From the NCBI GenBank assembly GCA_018401645.1, contig JAGYKK010000004.1:1-64000 (forward strand): a DNA stretch of 64,000 nucleotides. The letters run 5' to 3'. The translations under genes and the position numbers were made by a program. Shown here in pieces: positions 53,847 to 63,488 of the stretch. This stretch comes from Mycobacterium sp. (GTDB taxonomy: Bacteria > Actinomycetota > Actinomycetes > Mycobacteriales > Mycobacteriaceae). Within the stretch, counting starts at the first letter, position 1, and each line of letters begins with the position of its first letter. The notes under the pieces were generated by a model. That model worked only from the letters and a program-made list of their open reading frames with translations. It was not told where the DNA came from and searched no databases.

Positions 53847-54580
53847 ATGCGGATACCCGACGGTGAGCCGGGGAGACGGCGGGCGCAGCACCGGGCGCCC
53901 GGGAGTCGCGAGACTGATCGTTGGCGGAACTGGCGGAGCAACCGGCGTTAGTACGATGGGTCTCAGCTACCTGGAGCGGGGCACCCGAAAACCGCAGAAA
54001 AGAACTGTTCAGCGCGTCGAAAATGGGCTCGGGCTGCCAGCGGGCACCTACGCGCGTCTGGTGATCTCCGATGATCCCGACGGCGAACTGGCACAACTGC
54101 TGTCTGGTGCCGGGCCGGACGTTTCGGAGGTTCACGGCACCGTCGCCGCGCACCACAGCGCCGTAGACATGCTCGAAACAGCCTCCGCTGCCTACCTCGA
54201 GATGCTCAACTCGTTGATCAACCATCTGCCACCGGATACCTCAAACGACTATGAAACGTATATCGGTTCCGCGATCGCACACTGTGCCAAGGCGGAGATG
54301 CTGGCCGCCAACTCGTGGCGTGTCACCGCACGCCGGTACGCCAACGCCGGCCTGATGGCTCATATCAAGGCTGCCGAAGAGATCCGCCGGGATCTCCTCA
54401 CCCGGCTTCCGGGCAGCCTCGGTGCGAGATTCGAACGGGCCTGCGTCCAGTCCGGGTTGCCCGCTCCGGTGATCCGGCGCTGATCGGGGTGACAGCCGGC
54501 GAGATGTGGATATCTGAACCGGCGGCGTGATTCCGCCGGCCGCACTGGAGCGGATCAGAGCTTCGTCGCGGTGTCCGTGA
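53847..54580 (+). pseudogene. XRE-family regulator (Rv0023-like), multiply frameshifted
   Basis: Homologue of Rv0023, a helix-turn-helix regulator. The N-terminal helix-turn-helix is split among frames: RIPDGEPG at ATG 53847, SLAELAEQ near 53925, then GVSTMGLSYLERGTRKPQKR and TVQRVENGLGLPAGTYARLV in the main frame (to 54483). The middle reads TSNDYETYIGSAIAHCAKAE and LGARFERACVQSGLPAPV. The end (GVTAGEMW, then NGGVIP-like and IRASSRCP) lies in other frames, and the stop at 54578-54580 overlaps the next gene. At least four indels. The palindromes upstream may be its operators. Confidence 0.7.
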
Positions 54581-55385
54581 CGGTCGGCGAGGTCGAGATC
54601 CTCCGGCGTGCACATGCACTTTCGCTGGCGCGAACGAATTCCTTCCCGTCAGGACCGGCGCCGGGGGCCTACGAGAATTCCTTAGTGCCCGAACCGCCGG
54701 TGCGGCCGGTGCCGGCGCGACCGCGTATCGAACGGCGGCCGTCCGGTGGCATGTGGAACTGACCGCGGCGCAACGTACCGATACCGAATTGTTGCGGATA
54801 CCGCCGAGGCCCACCGCGACCATCTCGGTGCGCACGCGCCACGGTGCCGTACTCGCCGCCGCGCGGGCGGATTCGGTGACGACACCGGCTGATCCAATTG
54901 CGGCGCGGGAACTGCTGCGCCGTCGCGTCACTCGGCTGCGAAACCAGCGGGGTCTGGTGCTGGCGGCACGACGTCGCGCCCGACGTCGGCGCGCCGCTCT
55001 GCTGGCACTGCGCTACCGGCGACGCTCGGGTCGTGCAGCGCGCCGGGATACCCGTGCCGTAACGGCCGTGCGGGCCGCATTGAGCAGGTTGGGTTCCCCC
55101 TATGTCTGGGGCGCCACCGGGCCGGACCGCTTCGACTGCTCTGGTCTGGTCAAATGGGCTTATGCCCAAGCGGGGATTCGGTTGAATCGCACAACCTTCG
55201 AGCAGATCAACGATGGTGTGCCGGTGGCCCCGGGACAGGTGCGCGCCGGTGATCTGGTCTTCCCGCATGCAGGCCACGTCCAACTGGCGATCGGGGGAAA
55301 CCTCGTCGTCGAAGCACCGCACCCGGGCGCGACCGTGCAAATCAGCCGATTGGGCGAGAACGTCGCGATTCGCCGGCCGGTCTGA
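54571..55385 (+). pseudogene. NlpC/P60 peptidoglycan endopeptidase (Rv0024-like), frameshifted
   Basis: Start GTG 54571 (SVTVGEVEILRRAHALSLAR) with a frame that breaks near 54695; the second frame, from VELTAAQRTDTELL, continues to 55385. It contains an Arg-rich helical segment, then the catalytic domain: RLGSPYVWGATGPDRFDCSG (Cys), LVKWAYAQAGIRLNRTT, PHAGHVQLAIGG (His) and VEAPHPGA (third residue). It corresponds to Rv0024 (281 residues). No signal peptide is visible. One indel would restore it. The catalytic part by itself (54753-55385) is intact. Confidence 0.82.
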
Positions 55386-55560
55386 CGCTAGCGTCGACGC
55401 GACGCTGAGACCCTCTTGCGAGGCTTCTTTCCTGCGGCCGGGGCCTCGTCGGTTGACTGCGGGGTCGGGGCCAACGGCCTTTGGCAATCCACAGAGGCAA
55501 CCGAGGTGAATTGTCCACCGTCGCGGCGCTGCCTAGTGTCAGCGCAATGAGAGGTCTGAG

Positions 55561-56826
55561 GTGTCGGACTACCGAGATCCGCTCGACGTCCTAGCCACTG
55601 TGGCGCCGGGTCTGCACCCGCCACCGACAGGTGAGTCCGAGGGGGCCGCCGCCGAGGCTATTCGTACTGCTGAATCCGCACTGGCCCAGCAGAATTCGCT
55701 GGTTGCGCAGGTTGATTTACAGGTGGTGACCGCCGTCCTCAATGCGCACACCAACCACGCTAATGGTGTGGAAGCGTTGCAGCGCCTTCAGGACGAAATC
55801 GAGGGCGCTGTCATCACCCGAACTGACCTGGATACTCCAGCCGGAGCTCGGGAATTCCAGCGGTACCTGCTCGGCAAGTTGCGCGACATCCGCACCGTGG
55901 TGGACTCCGCCGATCTGGACGCGACGTCCCAGGCGACACTCGCCGCGGCATTGGCCTCCCTGTACGCATCCACCGCACGGGCTGCCCCGGACTCTGAGGT
56001 CCGGGATCCGACGTCCGCTGCGAGTCGGACCTCCGTCGACACCGACGCCGACCCGTTGGGTGATCTCGACCCGCGGGCTGATGCGGGCCCGGGGGCCCCT
56101 GCCGGCCGGGGATACCCGCCGGAGGATTTCCTGCCGGAGGATTTCCTGCCGGGGATTTCCTGCCGGGCGCCGCCGCCGCCGCCGGCCCGCCGCAGCCGCG
56201 GCGGGAAGTGGCGCACCCTGCTCGCGTGCCACCCTTCAGTGGCGGCCTGCCACGCTGGCCGCTGGTCGCCGGTCTTTGGGTCGTCGATCCCTGGGTCGTC
56301 GATCCCTGGGTTTCCCGATCTGCCTGCCCAGTGGCCTGACGAGAAAACGGGCCGCGGTCTGGAGCCCGAACCGATGCTCGCGGGTCCTGCCGATGCGGTC
56401 TCCGATTCCGAGGAGGACGCCTCGCCAGAGATCTCCAATGTCGACGGTCTCATCGTGACCCTGCCCGACGGGCAGACCGTCACTGCCTCCAGCCCGCAAC
56501 TAGCTGCGGTCATCGCCGACGCCGTCGGCGGCACTGCGATCCGGGAGGCCTTCAGTGCACAGGGGATCATCCTTCCCCCGACCGGAACGGAGCCCACGGA
56601 GCCAGTGGAACCGGCCCGGCTTGTGCCGGGGGATATCGGCCTATTCAGCGATCGGTATGCCCTGGCACTTGGTAATGGACAAATGTTGCTGGACAACGTG
56701 ATTCAACCGGTAGGGGATATAGCGGCCCCTGGTTTTATCGGTTGGCAGCAGCCGCCGGAGCCGGTGCAGTTCGTCGCGCCGGAGGCTTCGGCACCGAACC
56801 TGAACGATCAGACGGCGGCAGGATAG
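55561..56826 (+). CDS. DUF4226-like type VII-associated protein (Rv0025/Rv0026-like)
   Basis: 421 residues as read. N-terminal alpha-helical domain (DPLDVLATVAPGLHPPP, then NSLVAQVDLQVVTAVLNAHT, GVEALQRLQDEIEGAVITRT and REFQRYLLGKLRDIRTVVDS), a low-complexity middle, and a C-terminal domain DGLIVTLPDGQTVTASSPQL to LGNGQMLLDNVIQPVGDIA. The middle has repeats (PEDFL, SSIPG). In the third PEDFL unit one base is missing (56149-56162 has 14 bases instead of 15), after which the other frame reads GDFLPGAAAAAGPP, so two compensating indels are possible between 56150 and 56300. Start GTG 55561. Function unknown; part of a set with the two small ORFs that follow. Confidence 0.65.
   Translation: MSDYRDPLDVLATVAPGLHPPPTGESEGAAAEAIRTAESALAQQNSLVAQVDLQVVTAVLNAHTNHANGVEALQRLQDEIEGAVITRTDLDTPAGAREFQRYLLGKLRDIRTVVDSADLDATSQATLAAALASLYASTARAAPDSEVRDPTSAASRTSVDTDADPLGDLDPRADAGPGAPAGRGYPPEDFLPEDFLPGISCRAPPPPPARRSRGGKWRTLLACHPSVAACHAGRWSPVFGSSIPGSSIPGFPDLPAQWPDEKTGRGLEPEPMLAGPADAVSDSEEDASPEISNVDGLIVTLPDGQTVTASSPQLAAVIADAVGGTAIREAFSAQGIILPPTGTEPTEPVEPARLVPGDIGLFSDRYALALGNGQMLLDNVIQPVGDIAAPGFIGWQQPPEPVQFVAPEASAPNLNDQTAAG
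56119..56162. repeat. 15-bp tandem repeat, third unit one base short
   Basis: CCGGAGGATTTCCTG at 56119-56133 and 56134-56148, then CCGGGGATTTCCTG (14 bases) at 56149-56162. The missing A shifts the frame. A second 15-base repeat, TCGTCGATCCCTGGG, occupies 56281-56295 and 56296-56310. Confidence 0.9.
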
Positions 56827-56835
56827 GAGACGGTA

Positions 56836-57153
56836 ATGCCGGACAGCATCAGGGTGAAGACTGATGAGCTACGCCAAGCAGCACAATTGCATCGTGAGGC
56901 CGCCGAGCAACTCGCCGCGGTGCCATCGAATAACGCAACGGTGATGGCGACGCTGGAGTCGCTGGGTCCGGTCTTCGCCGTGCTGCGGGACGCCGGATCG
57001 GCACTGCTCGAGCAGCGCGGCGCGTGCTACCGCCGGCAGGCCGAAGCCCATGCGGATCTGGCCGACCAACTCAGCCACGCCGCAGACGTGTGGGACCAAC
57101 GCGAGGCCGATGCCGCCGCCGAACTACGCACCGTCGCGGAGGGCGGGCGGTGA
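56836..57153 (+). CDS. Small helical protein, EspC/type VII secretion substrate-like (Rv0027-like)
   Basis: 105 residues, nearly all helix, with no signal peptide: DSIRVKTDELRQAAQLHREA, then VFAVLRDAGSALLEQ and a C-terminal DVWDQREADAAAEL, which resembles the end of EspC/WXG100-like proteins. ATG 56836, ten bases after the previous gene; its last four bases overlap the next. By order it matches Rv0027. Family placement is tentative: no WXG motif is present. Confidence 0.65.
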   Translation: MPDSIRVKTDELRQAAQLHREAAEQLAAVPSNNATVMATLESLGPVFAVLRDAGSALLEQRGACYRRQAEAHADLADQLSHAADVWDQREADAAAELRTVAEGGR

Positions 57154-57449
57154 CCGAACCCGATCCGGACTTCGACGCGGTGCACCCGAGTGGCCATCTG
57201 ATGTTCCGGTCTTCCCGCGGAGGTTGCCTACACAGTGTGGTGTTGGCCGAGTCGGCACTGGATACCGACGCCGAGAATCTGGCCCGAGCGGTGTTGCTGG
57301 CCGCCGGCGTCTCACATCTGAAGGCCGTGATGCGAATCCGCCAGGAGATCATCGATGCGGGGTTCAGTCCGTCGGCGCAGATCCCCGGAAGGACTGATCT
57401 CGATGCTGCCGAAGAGGAATTACGGTCCCACCGGCTACGGCCGGGATGA
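57150..57449 (+). CDS. DUF2694 protein (Rv0028-like)
   Basis: 99-residue soluble protein: TEPDPDFDAVHPSGHLMFRS at the N-terminus is nearly identical to what I recall of Rv0028, followed by LHSVVLAESALDTDAENLAR and AEEELRSHRLRPG. This is DUF2694, linked to the ESX-associated genes by position, function unknown. Start GTG 57150 overlaps the previous stop (GTGA). Confidence 0.82.
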   Translation: MTEPDPDFDAVHPSGHLMFRSSRGGCLHSVVLAESALDTDAENLARAVLLAAGVSHLKAVMRIRQEIIDAGFSPSAQIPGRTDLDAAEEELRSHRLRPG

Positions 57450-57605
57450 CGGGTCGGTAATCGCGGTAAAGGGGGCGCTCAGGGTGCCCCCGGCACCGGT
57501 GATGTTCTCGGGCGGCGGCACTGAACCGGGCCCGAACAGGTCCTGAGCCCTACTCAGCAACATCCGAATATCGTCGAGTTGTTGTTGAAGCAACGACTCA
57601 GCCAT
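57435..57605 (-). CDS. Hypothetical 56-residue protein, possibly truncated
   Basis: From ATG 57605: AESLLQQQLDDIRMLLSRAQ, then DLFGPGSVPPPENITGAGGT and a short tail. The helix plus Gly-rich region resembles the N-terminus of type VII-associated or C40-peptidase proteins of mycobacteria, whose longer downstream part is absent. It overlaps the DUF2694 end by 15 bases on the opposite strand. Coding potential is uncertain. Confidence 0.4.
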   Translation of the reverse strand: MAESLLQQQLDDIRMLLSRAQDLFGPGSVPPPENITGAGGTLSAPFTAITDPSSRP

Positions 57606-57642
57606 GTCGGTGACGCTAGCCCGGGCCGGGGGAGTCGGCAAT

Positions 57643-58884
57643 TCACCCGCGGGGTATGCCGGTGGTGATCTGGTTGAGCAGAGCGGTGTAGCGGCCCGCC
57701 TCAGGATGACGACCGGGTTTTCCGCTGCTGACCAGGCCGGCGGCCAGTCCCCGCGCGGGGTCTGCCCAGACCGCGATGTTCGTCAGACCGGTGTGCCCGA
57801 AGGCCGCCGCCGCGTCGCGGCCGAACGGCCCGAACCGCGTGGAGCCCAGCATGAACCCGGTGCCCCAGCGGATCGGTGCCAGGCCGGTGGCGATATCGGG
57901 TCGCAGCCGTCGGCATGGCCTTGTCGCCATCCGAACCGTCTCTGGCTTCAGAACGCGCACCCCGTCCAACTCGCCGCCGCGCCGGAGAATCTCGGCGAAC
58001 CGGGACAACTCCCATGCCGTCGAAACGGTGCTCGACGACGGCACCACACTGGTCAGGAACAGAGGACTGTTGGAGAACGGAATAATCTGTGTCATCGAAC
58101 CACCCAGCGCGATCTTCAAACCCGCTGCGATCGGTGCGGGCAACGGCCTGCCCGTGACGTGGCTGGGTGCCACCAGTGCCACATCGGATTCGGCCACACC
58201 GTAGTTGGTCCACCGGAACCCCAGGGGATCCAGGATCTCGGTGGCCAGAATCTCCCGGATGTTGCGACCGGTCGCTGCCGAAACGATCTCGCGGACGAGC
58301 GGCCCCCAGGTCAGTCCGTGATAAATGTGCAACAGGCCGGGCCGGTGAATCGGTCTCAATTCACCGAGCTTCTGCCGGGCGTAGTCACTGTCGTTCATCC
58401 GCCGCAGATCGGGACGGGGCCCCGAGGCGAACGGCACACCGGCGCTGTGGGTCAACACATGGCGGATCGTGGTGAGTTCCTTGCCGTGCCCGGTGTAGCC
58501 GGGCAGGTAGTCGCAGACCCGATCGTCAAGGGCGAAGTGGCCACGTTCGGCGAGCATGTGGACCACCGTCGTGCTGATCGCCTTCGCCGCGGAGTACACG
58601 CAGAACGGAGTCCGAGTGGTGACCGGAATCTGTTCGGCGCCAGGCGGATCGGCGGGGCCGTTACCCCAGCCGTGACCGATCGCGCGGTCGAGTACGACGG
58701 TCCCATTGTGCCGCAGGCAAAGCTGAATCGCGGGTTGCATTCCGGCCCGATACCAATGCTGCGCAGCGTCCCAGATCCGTTCGACCACAGCGGGATCCAG
58801 GACACCGGGGTGCTCGTCGCCGATATCGGTGACGGTACTGAGGTCAGCCGGAATCCGGATGCTGCCCGGATGCGCGGCTGCCAT
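57643..58884 (-). CDS. Beta-lactamase-fold serine hydrolase (class C/esterase family)
   Basis: 413-residue cytoplasmic serine hydrolase of the Beta-lactamase (PF00144) family. The SxxK motif is YSAAKAIS, the Tyr motif probably YHGLTWGPLV, and the C-terminal third motif is near FGHTGLTN (HTG). The RNP-type motif HVLTHSAGVPF is typical of these esterases. No signal peptide is visible, so a beta-lactamase role in the envelope is unlikely. Start ATG 58884; it follows the VOC gene by 14 bases and is probably co-transcribed. Confidence 0.85.
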   Translation of the reverse strand: MAAAHPGSIRIPADLSTVTDIGDEHPGVLDPAVVERIWDAAQHWYRAGMQPAIQLCLRHNGTVVLDRAIGHGWGNGPADPPGAEQIPVTTRTPFCVYSAAKAISTTVVHMLAERGHFALDDRVCDYLPGYTGHGKELTTIRHVLTHSAGVPFASGPRPDLRRMNDSDYARQKLGELRPIHRPGLLHIYHGLTWGPLVREIVSAATGRNIREILATEILDPLGFRWTNYGVAESDVALVAPSHVTGRPLPAPIAAGLKIALGGSMTQIIPFSNSPLFLTSVVPSSSTVSTAWELSRFAEILRRGGELDGVRVLKPETVRMATRPCRRLRPDIATGLAPIRWGTGFMLGSTRFGPFGRDAAAAFGHTGLTNIAVWADPARGLAAGLVSSGKPGRHPEAGRYTALLNQITTGIPRG

Positions 58885-58898
58885 CACGGCCGGGCGCC

Positions 58899-59307
58899 TT
58901 AGAGGGGCCCGACGAGTTCCACCCAGTTGCCGTCGGGGTCGGCGACGAACATCCAGCCCATCCCGGGGACTGGGGCGAACTCGGCGAGTGGTTGTACGAG
59001 TGTGTAGCCGGCAGCCTCGACTTGGCGGGCTACTTCGGTTGCGTTCGCGACGACCAGGGTGAGATAGCGGATGTAGAAGCGGGCGGGCCCGCCGCCGGGT
59101 GCCACCGGTGCCGCGGGCAGGTTCGTCCAGCGTCACCACCTTGAGCACATTGCTGCCGATCGAGTAGCGCTTCATCGTGCCGCCGGGGAAGTCCAGGTCA
59201 CCTTGATACGGCAGGCCGAGGAAGTTCGCATAGAAGTCCACCATCGCATCGCTATTGGTGGTCACCAACCCGACCTCGATGCTCTGGGCGAGCAGTTCCA
59301 CGGCCAT
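58899..59307 (-). pseudogene. VOC (glyoxalase/bleomycin-resistance fold) protein, one frameshift
   Basis: About 135 residues. From ATG 59307: LLAQSIEVGLVTTNSDAMVD, GTMKRYSIGSNVLKVVTLDE, then a break near 59115 after PA (one base missing in GCC-CGC-GG). The other frame reads APVAPGGGPARFYIRYLTLV, GMGWMFVADPDGNWVELVGP and stops at 58899. VOC metal-site residues would be His/Glu at domain ends; Glu in WVELVG is present. Function unknown. One base would restore it. Confidence 0.82.
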
Positions 59308-59382
59308 CAATCTGCGATCCTCTCGAGTTGGCGTCTCCGACCTCGCCACGATAGCTGGGTGGCTAGTGCGGGGAAGTCCGTC

Positions 59383-60028
59383 CTAGGACGGGAGGGGTTT
59401 TGCGCCGAGGGTGAGCAGATCACACACTCCCCGGGTCCATAGTGGCCGGGCGACCCAGTGCTGATCGGCGACGCTGAAACCGGCCTCGACGAAAAGTGCG
59501 CGCATCTCGGCTGCGGACGGGTTGTGAGCGGGGTTGGCCGGATTGGCCGAAAGCCGACACCCAGCCTTAGGCAATGGCGGGCTGATGAGTGGCCACGGCC
59601 AGCAGCCCGCCCGGAACCAGTACCCGGTGGAACTCCCGCAGTGCTGCGGGCTGATCGAAGAAGTGGAATGCCGAAGTGCTGACCACGGCGTCCAGGGCGG
59701 CATCGGCGAAGGGCAGGTCTTCAGCCGGACCCTTGCGCCAATCGACCGCCGGGCATCTGGTTCGGGCCTGTTCAAGCATGCCGTCAGACATATCCACCCC
59801 GTACACCTCGGCTGGGTGCAGTTCGTCGTGAATGCGGGCGGCCAGAATGCCGGTTCCGCAGGCGATATCGGCCACCCGCTGACTTCGGTGCGCGCCCAAC
59901 GCCGCCACCACCTCGTCCTGGGCCGGCCGGTAGATCAATCGCTGCAGGAGGGGCTGATCGTAAACCGGGGCGGCCAGGCTCCAGAAGCGTGTCACTGCGG
60001 CATTGAACTGCCGACCCGGTGCGGTCAT
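59383..60028 (-). pseudogene. Class I SAM methyltransferase, frameshifted
   Basis: From the start at 60028: FNAAVTRFWSLAAPVYDQPL, SAM motif VADIACGTGILAARI, acidic VYGVDMSDGMLEQA, AEDLPFADAALDAVVSTSAF and HRVLVPGGLLAVATHQPAIA, then a stop. The frame of 59383-59575 continues ANPANPAHNPSAAEMRALFV and HWVARPLWTRGVCDLLTLGA. The break is near 59575. Methyltransferase_11-type, substrate unknown. The catalytic half is complete; the C-terminal 60 residues are in the other frame. Confidence 0.8.
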
Positions 60029-60096
60029 GCGGCACCCTTCCCATCCGATTACCGCGAGGCTAACGTGGGCGGTCGAGGCACCATCGAGGAGGCAGC

Positions 60097-61857
60097 ATGT
60101 ATGACCTGACGATCACCGGGGGCACCTGCGTGGACGGCACCGGCGGGACGCCGTTCCGGGCCGATCTCGGCATCAAGGACGGGGTGATTGTCGAGGTTCG
60201 CCGGCGGGAGGGCGATGACGGTGGTCTGGACGGCGAGGCCGCGCACAATATCGACGCCACGGGTCGGGTCGTCACACCCGGATTCGTTGACGTTCACACT
60301 CACTACGACGGCCAGGTCAGCTGGGATGGCTTGCTTGAGCCGTCGAGCTTGCACGGGGTCACCACCGTGGTCAGCGGCAACTGCGGGGTTGGTTTCGCGC
60401 CCGTCTCGCCCGGACGTGAACAGTGGTTGATCGAGCTGATGGAAGGGGTGGAAGACATCCCGGGTAGCGCTCTGGCCGAGGGCATCACCTGGGAGTGGGA
60501 GAGCTTCCCCGAGTACCTCGACGCGGTCGAGAAGCAAAGACTGTCAGTCGATTACGGAACGCAGATCGCCCACGGACCGGTTCGGGGCTACGTGATGGGT
60601 GAGCGGGGGGCCCGCAATGAGGCCGCCAACGCCGACGACATCGCCGGAATGGCGCGAATTGTTCAGGAGGCGATCGAAGCGGGTGCGCTCGGCTTCTCCA
60701 CATCGCGTACCGAGGCGCACCGTGCCATCGACGGCGAGCCGGTGCCGGGCACCTACGCGGCCGAGGACGAATTGTTCGCGCTCGGTCGGGCGATGGCGGC
60801 CGGCGGTCGCGCGGTGTTCGAGGTGGCGCCGGACGGCACCGCCGGGGAGAGCGTCGACGCACCGATGCGCGAGCTCGACTGGATGGTGCGCCTTGCCGCC
60901 GAGATCGACCGGCCGGTGTCCTTCGCGATGGTGCAGACGCAGTCCGCTCCCGACCTGTGGCGCAAGCAACTCGACATTGCGGGGGCGGCCTTCGACGACG
61001 GGATTGCGGTGCACCCGCAGTTCGCCGCCCGGCCGTTCGGCATGTTGTTCGGCTTCGAGGGATATCACGCCTTCACCCATCGCCCGACGTTCCGCAAGCT
61101 GAAGGGCGAATTGTCGTCGGCGGATCTCCGCGAGCGCCTCGCCGATCCGGGCGTGCGCGCGGCGATTCTTTCCGAAGCCGACCTCCCCGCCCAGCCCACG
61201 CCGCTGTTCGACTCGTTGTTCGCGTTCATTCAGCACAGTGCCGCCACCATGTACGCCATCGGCGACCCGCCGGACTACGAACCGACCCCGGATCGCACGG
61301 TCGCGGCTATCGCGACCGCGCGCGGCCAGGACCCACTGGCCACCATGTACGACCTGATGCTCGAGTCGAATGGCACAGCAATGTTGATGTTGCCGTTCTT
61401 CAACTATGTCGAGGGCAATCATGACGCGATCTACGAGATGATGTCGCACCGCGCCGCGATCTCGGGCCTGTCCGACGGCGGGGCGCACTGCGGCCTGATC
61501 TGCGATGCGTCGCTGCCGACCTTCATGCTGACCCACTGGGTGCGGGATCGTCGCCGCGGCCCGCGTTTCTCGCTGGAATCGGTGGTGCGCAAGCAAACGC
61601 TCGACACCGCAACGCTGTTCGGGCTTACTGATCGCGGCGTATTGAAGGTCGGCAAGAAGGCCGACGTGAACGTGATCGACCTCGACGCCCTGACCCTGGG
61701 TGTGCCGCGGATGGCCTACGACCTGCCCGCCGGTGGGCGTCGGCTTCTGCAAGGTGCCAGCGGATACGACGCGACAGTGGTCAGCGGTGTCGTGACCCGC
61801 CGCGGTGGCGCCGACACCGGCGCGCGGCCGGGGAAGTTGCTGCGCGGCGTGCGCTGA
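60097..61857 (+). CDS. N-acyl-D-amino-acid deacylase-type amidohydrolase
   Basis: 586-residue metal-dependent hydrolase of the amidohydrolase_3/D-aminoacylase family. Metal ligands: HTH in [27 protein letters not shown] (later ligand region); DGGAHCGL near residue 470 contains the conserved Asp/His. Deacylates N-acyl-D-amino acids or related amides; the exact substrate cannot be told. ATG 60097, 68 bases after the divergent methyltransferase start. Intact. Confidence 0.9.
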   Translation: MYDLTITGGTCVDGTGGTPFRADLGIKDGVIVEVRRREGDDGGLDGEAAHNIDATGRVVTPGFVDVHTHYDGQVSWDGLLEPSSLHGVTTVVSGNCGVGFAPVSPGREQWLIELMEGVEDIPGSALAEGITWEWESFPEYLDAVEKQRLSVDYGTQIAHGPVRGYVMGERGARNEAANADDIAGMARIVQEAIEAGALGFSTSRTEAHRAIDGEPVPGTYAAEDELFALGRAMAAGGRAVFEVAPDGTAGESVDAPMRELDWMVRLAAEIDRPVSFAMVQTQSAPDLWRKQLDIAGAAFDDGIAVHPQFAARPFGMLFGFEGYHAFTHRPTFRKLKGELSSADLRERLADPGVRAAILSEADLPAQPTPLFDSLFAFIQHSAATMYAIGDPPDYEPTPDRTVAAIATARGQDPLATMYDLMLESNGTAMLMLPFFNYVEGNHDAIYEMMSHRAAISGLSDGGAHCGLICDASLPTFMLTHWVRDRRRGPRFSLESVVRKQTLDTATLFGLTDRGVLKVGKKADVNVIDLDALTLGVPRMAYDLPAGGRRLLQGASGYDATVVSGVVTRRGGADTGARPGKLLRGVR

Positions 61858-61884
61858 GGACGGCGCAGTATTCTCGGCAGCACC

Positions 61885-62739
61885 ATGAGCATTCCGTACC
61901 CTCCGTATCCTCCGCAGACTCCGACCGGCGCACCAGGCTGCTACCGACATCCCCAACGGCAGACCCTGATCAGCTGCAACCGTTGTGGGCGGCCCACCTG
62001 TCCGGAGTGCATGCGCAGCGCCGCAGTCGGTCACCAGTGCGTGGACTGCGTGCAGGCCGCCGCCCGGAACGTGCCGCAACCGGTGACCGTGTCGGGCGGG
62101 GTCCTGCGTAGCGGTGTTCCCCTGCTTACCTACGGGCTGATTGCGGTCAATGTCGCGGTCTTCGTCCTGCAGGCCGTGTCGCCGGGCCTGCAGGCCAAGC
62201 TGGCGCTGTGGGCGCCGGCGGTTGCCGGTGGCGAGTTGTACCGGCTGGGGTCCTCGGCCTTCATCCACTACGGGTTGCTGCATCTGCTGTTCAACATGGG
62301 TGCGCTGTTCCTGGTGGGCCCACCACTGGAACGACATCTCGGGCGGCTGCGCTTCGCCGCCCTCTATGGGCTCAGTGCCCTGGGTGGTTCGGTGGTCGTC
62401 TATCTCTTCTCACCGCTGAACTCCGCCACCGGCGGGGCGTCAGGTGCGGTCTTCGGACTGTTCGGTGCCACCTTCGTGCTGGCGAAGCGACTGAATCTCG
62501 ACGTTCGCGGTGTCGTCACGCTGATCGCGATCAACATGGCGATCACCTTCACCATCCCGGGTATTAGCTGGCAGGGGCACGTTGGTGGGCTGATCACCGG
62601 GGGGCTGATCGCGGCGGCCTATCTGTATGCCCCTCGGGCGGGCCGCAACCTGGTGCAGGGCGGGGCCACGATCGGTCTGCTGGCGTTGTTCATCGGCCTC
62701 ATCGCATGGCGCACAGCGCAATTGGCAGGTCTGTCCTAG
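61885..62739 (+). CDS. Rhomboid-family intramembrane serine protease with zinc-ribbon N-terminus
   Basis: 284-residue membrane protease. The N-terminus has a B-box-like Cys/His cluster (CYRHPQRQTLISCNRCGRPT, CPECMRSAAVGHQCVDC), which should bind zinc. Six helices follow; rhomboid residues are HLLFNMGALF, the catalytic Ser in GGASGAVFGLFG, and His in WQGHVGGLITGG. This is the Rv0110-like type. ATG 61885, 27 bases after the deacylase, probably one operon. Confidence 0.92.
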   Translation: MSIPYPPYPPQTPTGAPGCYRHPQRQTLISCNRCGRPTCPECMRSAAVGHQCVDCVQAAARNVPQPVTVSGGVLRSGVPLLTYGLIAVNVAVFVLQAVSPGLQAKLALWAPAVAGGELYRLGSSAFIHYGLLHLLFNMGALFLVGPPLERHLGRLRFAALYGLSALGGSVVVYLFSPLNSATGGASGAVFGLFGATFVLAKRLNLDVRGVVTLIAINMAITFTIPGISWQGHVGGLITGGLIAAAYLYAPRAGRNLVQGGATIGLLALFIGLIAWRTAQLAGLS

Positions 62740-62757
62740 ATGCCTTGACCTGAGAGG

Positions 62758-63225
62758 TTAGAGCCGGACCAGCTGGAATGGATAGGTGAAGGTTCCACCG
62801 GGGGCGTTGTCGCAGCCCACCGCGAATGAGGACTGCAGGGTTCCGGACAGGGTTGTCGCGTCCCAGGTGTAGACGTCCCGGGTCGCAATGATCGGACCGT
62901 AGTAGACGTTGCCGCAGCGCAGGCCGTCGGGAACGTCGACGGTCATCGTGTAGGCGTCGCCCGTCCGCTGCGCCTGGCCGTACCACGCGTAGGCCTTGGC
63001 GATCGGCATCGGGATGGCCGACACCACCGCGCATTCCTCCACACCGTTGGGGGGATCACACGAGGCGATCGTCAAGATCCAGGTGTGGAAGTCGTAGCGG
63101 CCGTCGATGAGGAGGTTGTAATGCCCGATCGTCATCCCGGCATTGGCAGTAGGCGCCAAAACCATGGTGGCCGGAATTGCCAGTGCGCCGAGCAGGGCTA
63201 TCGCCAGGGTGCGTAGCGTTCGCAT
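62758..63225 (-). CDS. Secreted protein of unknown function
   Basis: 155 residues with a signal peptide (RTLRTLAIALLGALAIPATM, cleavage near ANA-G) and a mature part with paired cysteines (SCDPPNGVEECAV, LRCGNVYYG, VGCDNAPGG), which may form disulphides. The mature core IGHYNLLIDGRYDFHTWILTI occurs in several small mycobacterial secreted proteins. Function unknown. It is convergent with rhomboid. The 263 bases on the other side (63226-63488) hold no gene I can support. Confidence 0.8.
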   Translation of the reverse strand: MRTLRTLAIALLGALAIPATMVLAPTANAGMTIGHYNLLIDGRYDFHTWILTIASCDPPNGVEECAVVSAIPMPIAKAYAWYGQAQRTGDAYTMTVDVPDGLRCGNVYYGPIIATRDVYTWDATTLSGTLQSSFAVGCDNAPGGTFTYPFQLVRL

Positions 63226-63488
63226 CGTGCCTCCTCGTCGTGTCCCGTTGCGGAGAATCTAGGCGCTACCGGCCTGGGCGGACGGCGGAATGGGCGATAA
63301 CACTCGTCGGCGGTATCGTCACGCTGACCGGCGGGACCCGCACCCACGATGGCGCCCTGGCGAAAACGGTTGTACATTTCCATCTCTCACGCCGCGCCCG
63401 ACAGTGGCTACTTCGGAATCCCGCCGGATCAGACCGGCATCATCGGCTCCGGGATTGAGATCGAGCAGCACCGAACTAGGGTGGCTCC

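Noticed and set aside
57643..58884. Functional beta-lactamase
   Set aside because: No signal peptide, and the SxxK/HTG pattern is that of the esterase-like branch of the family.
60544..62337. 597-codon open frame antisense to the deacylase and rhomboid genes
   Set aside because: Spans two well-supported opposite genes and shows no domain.
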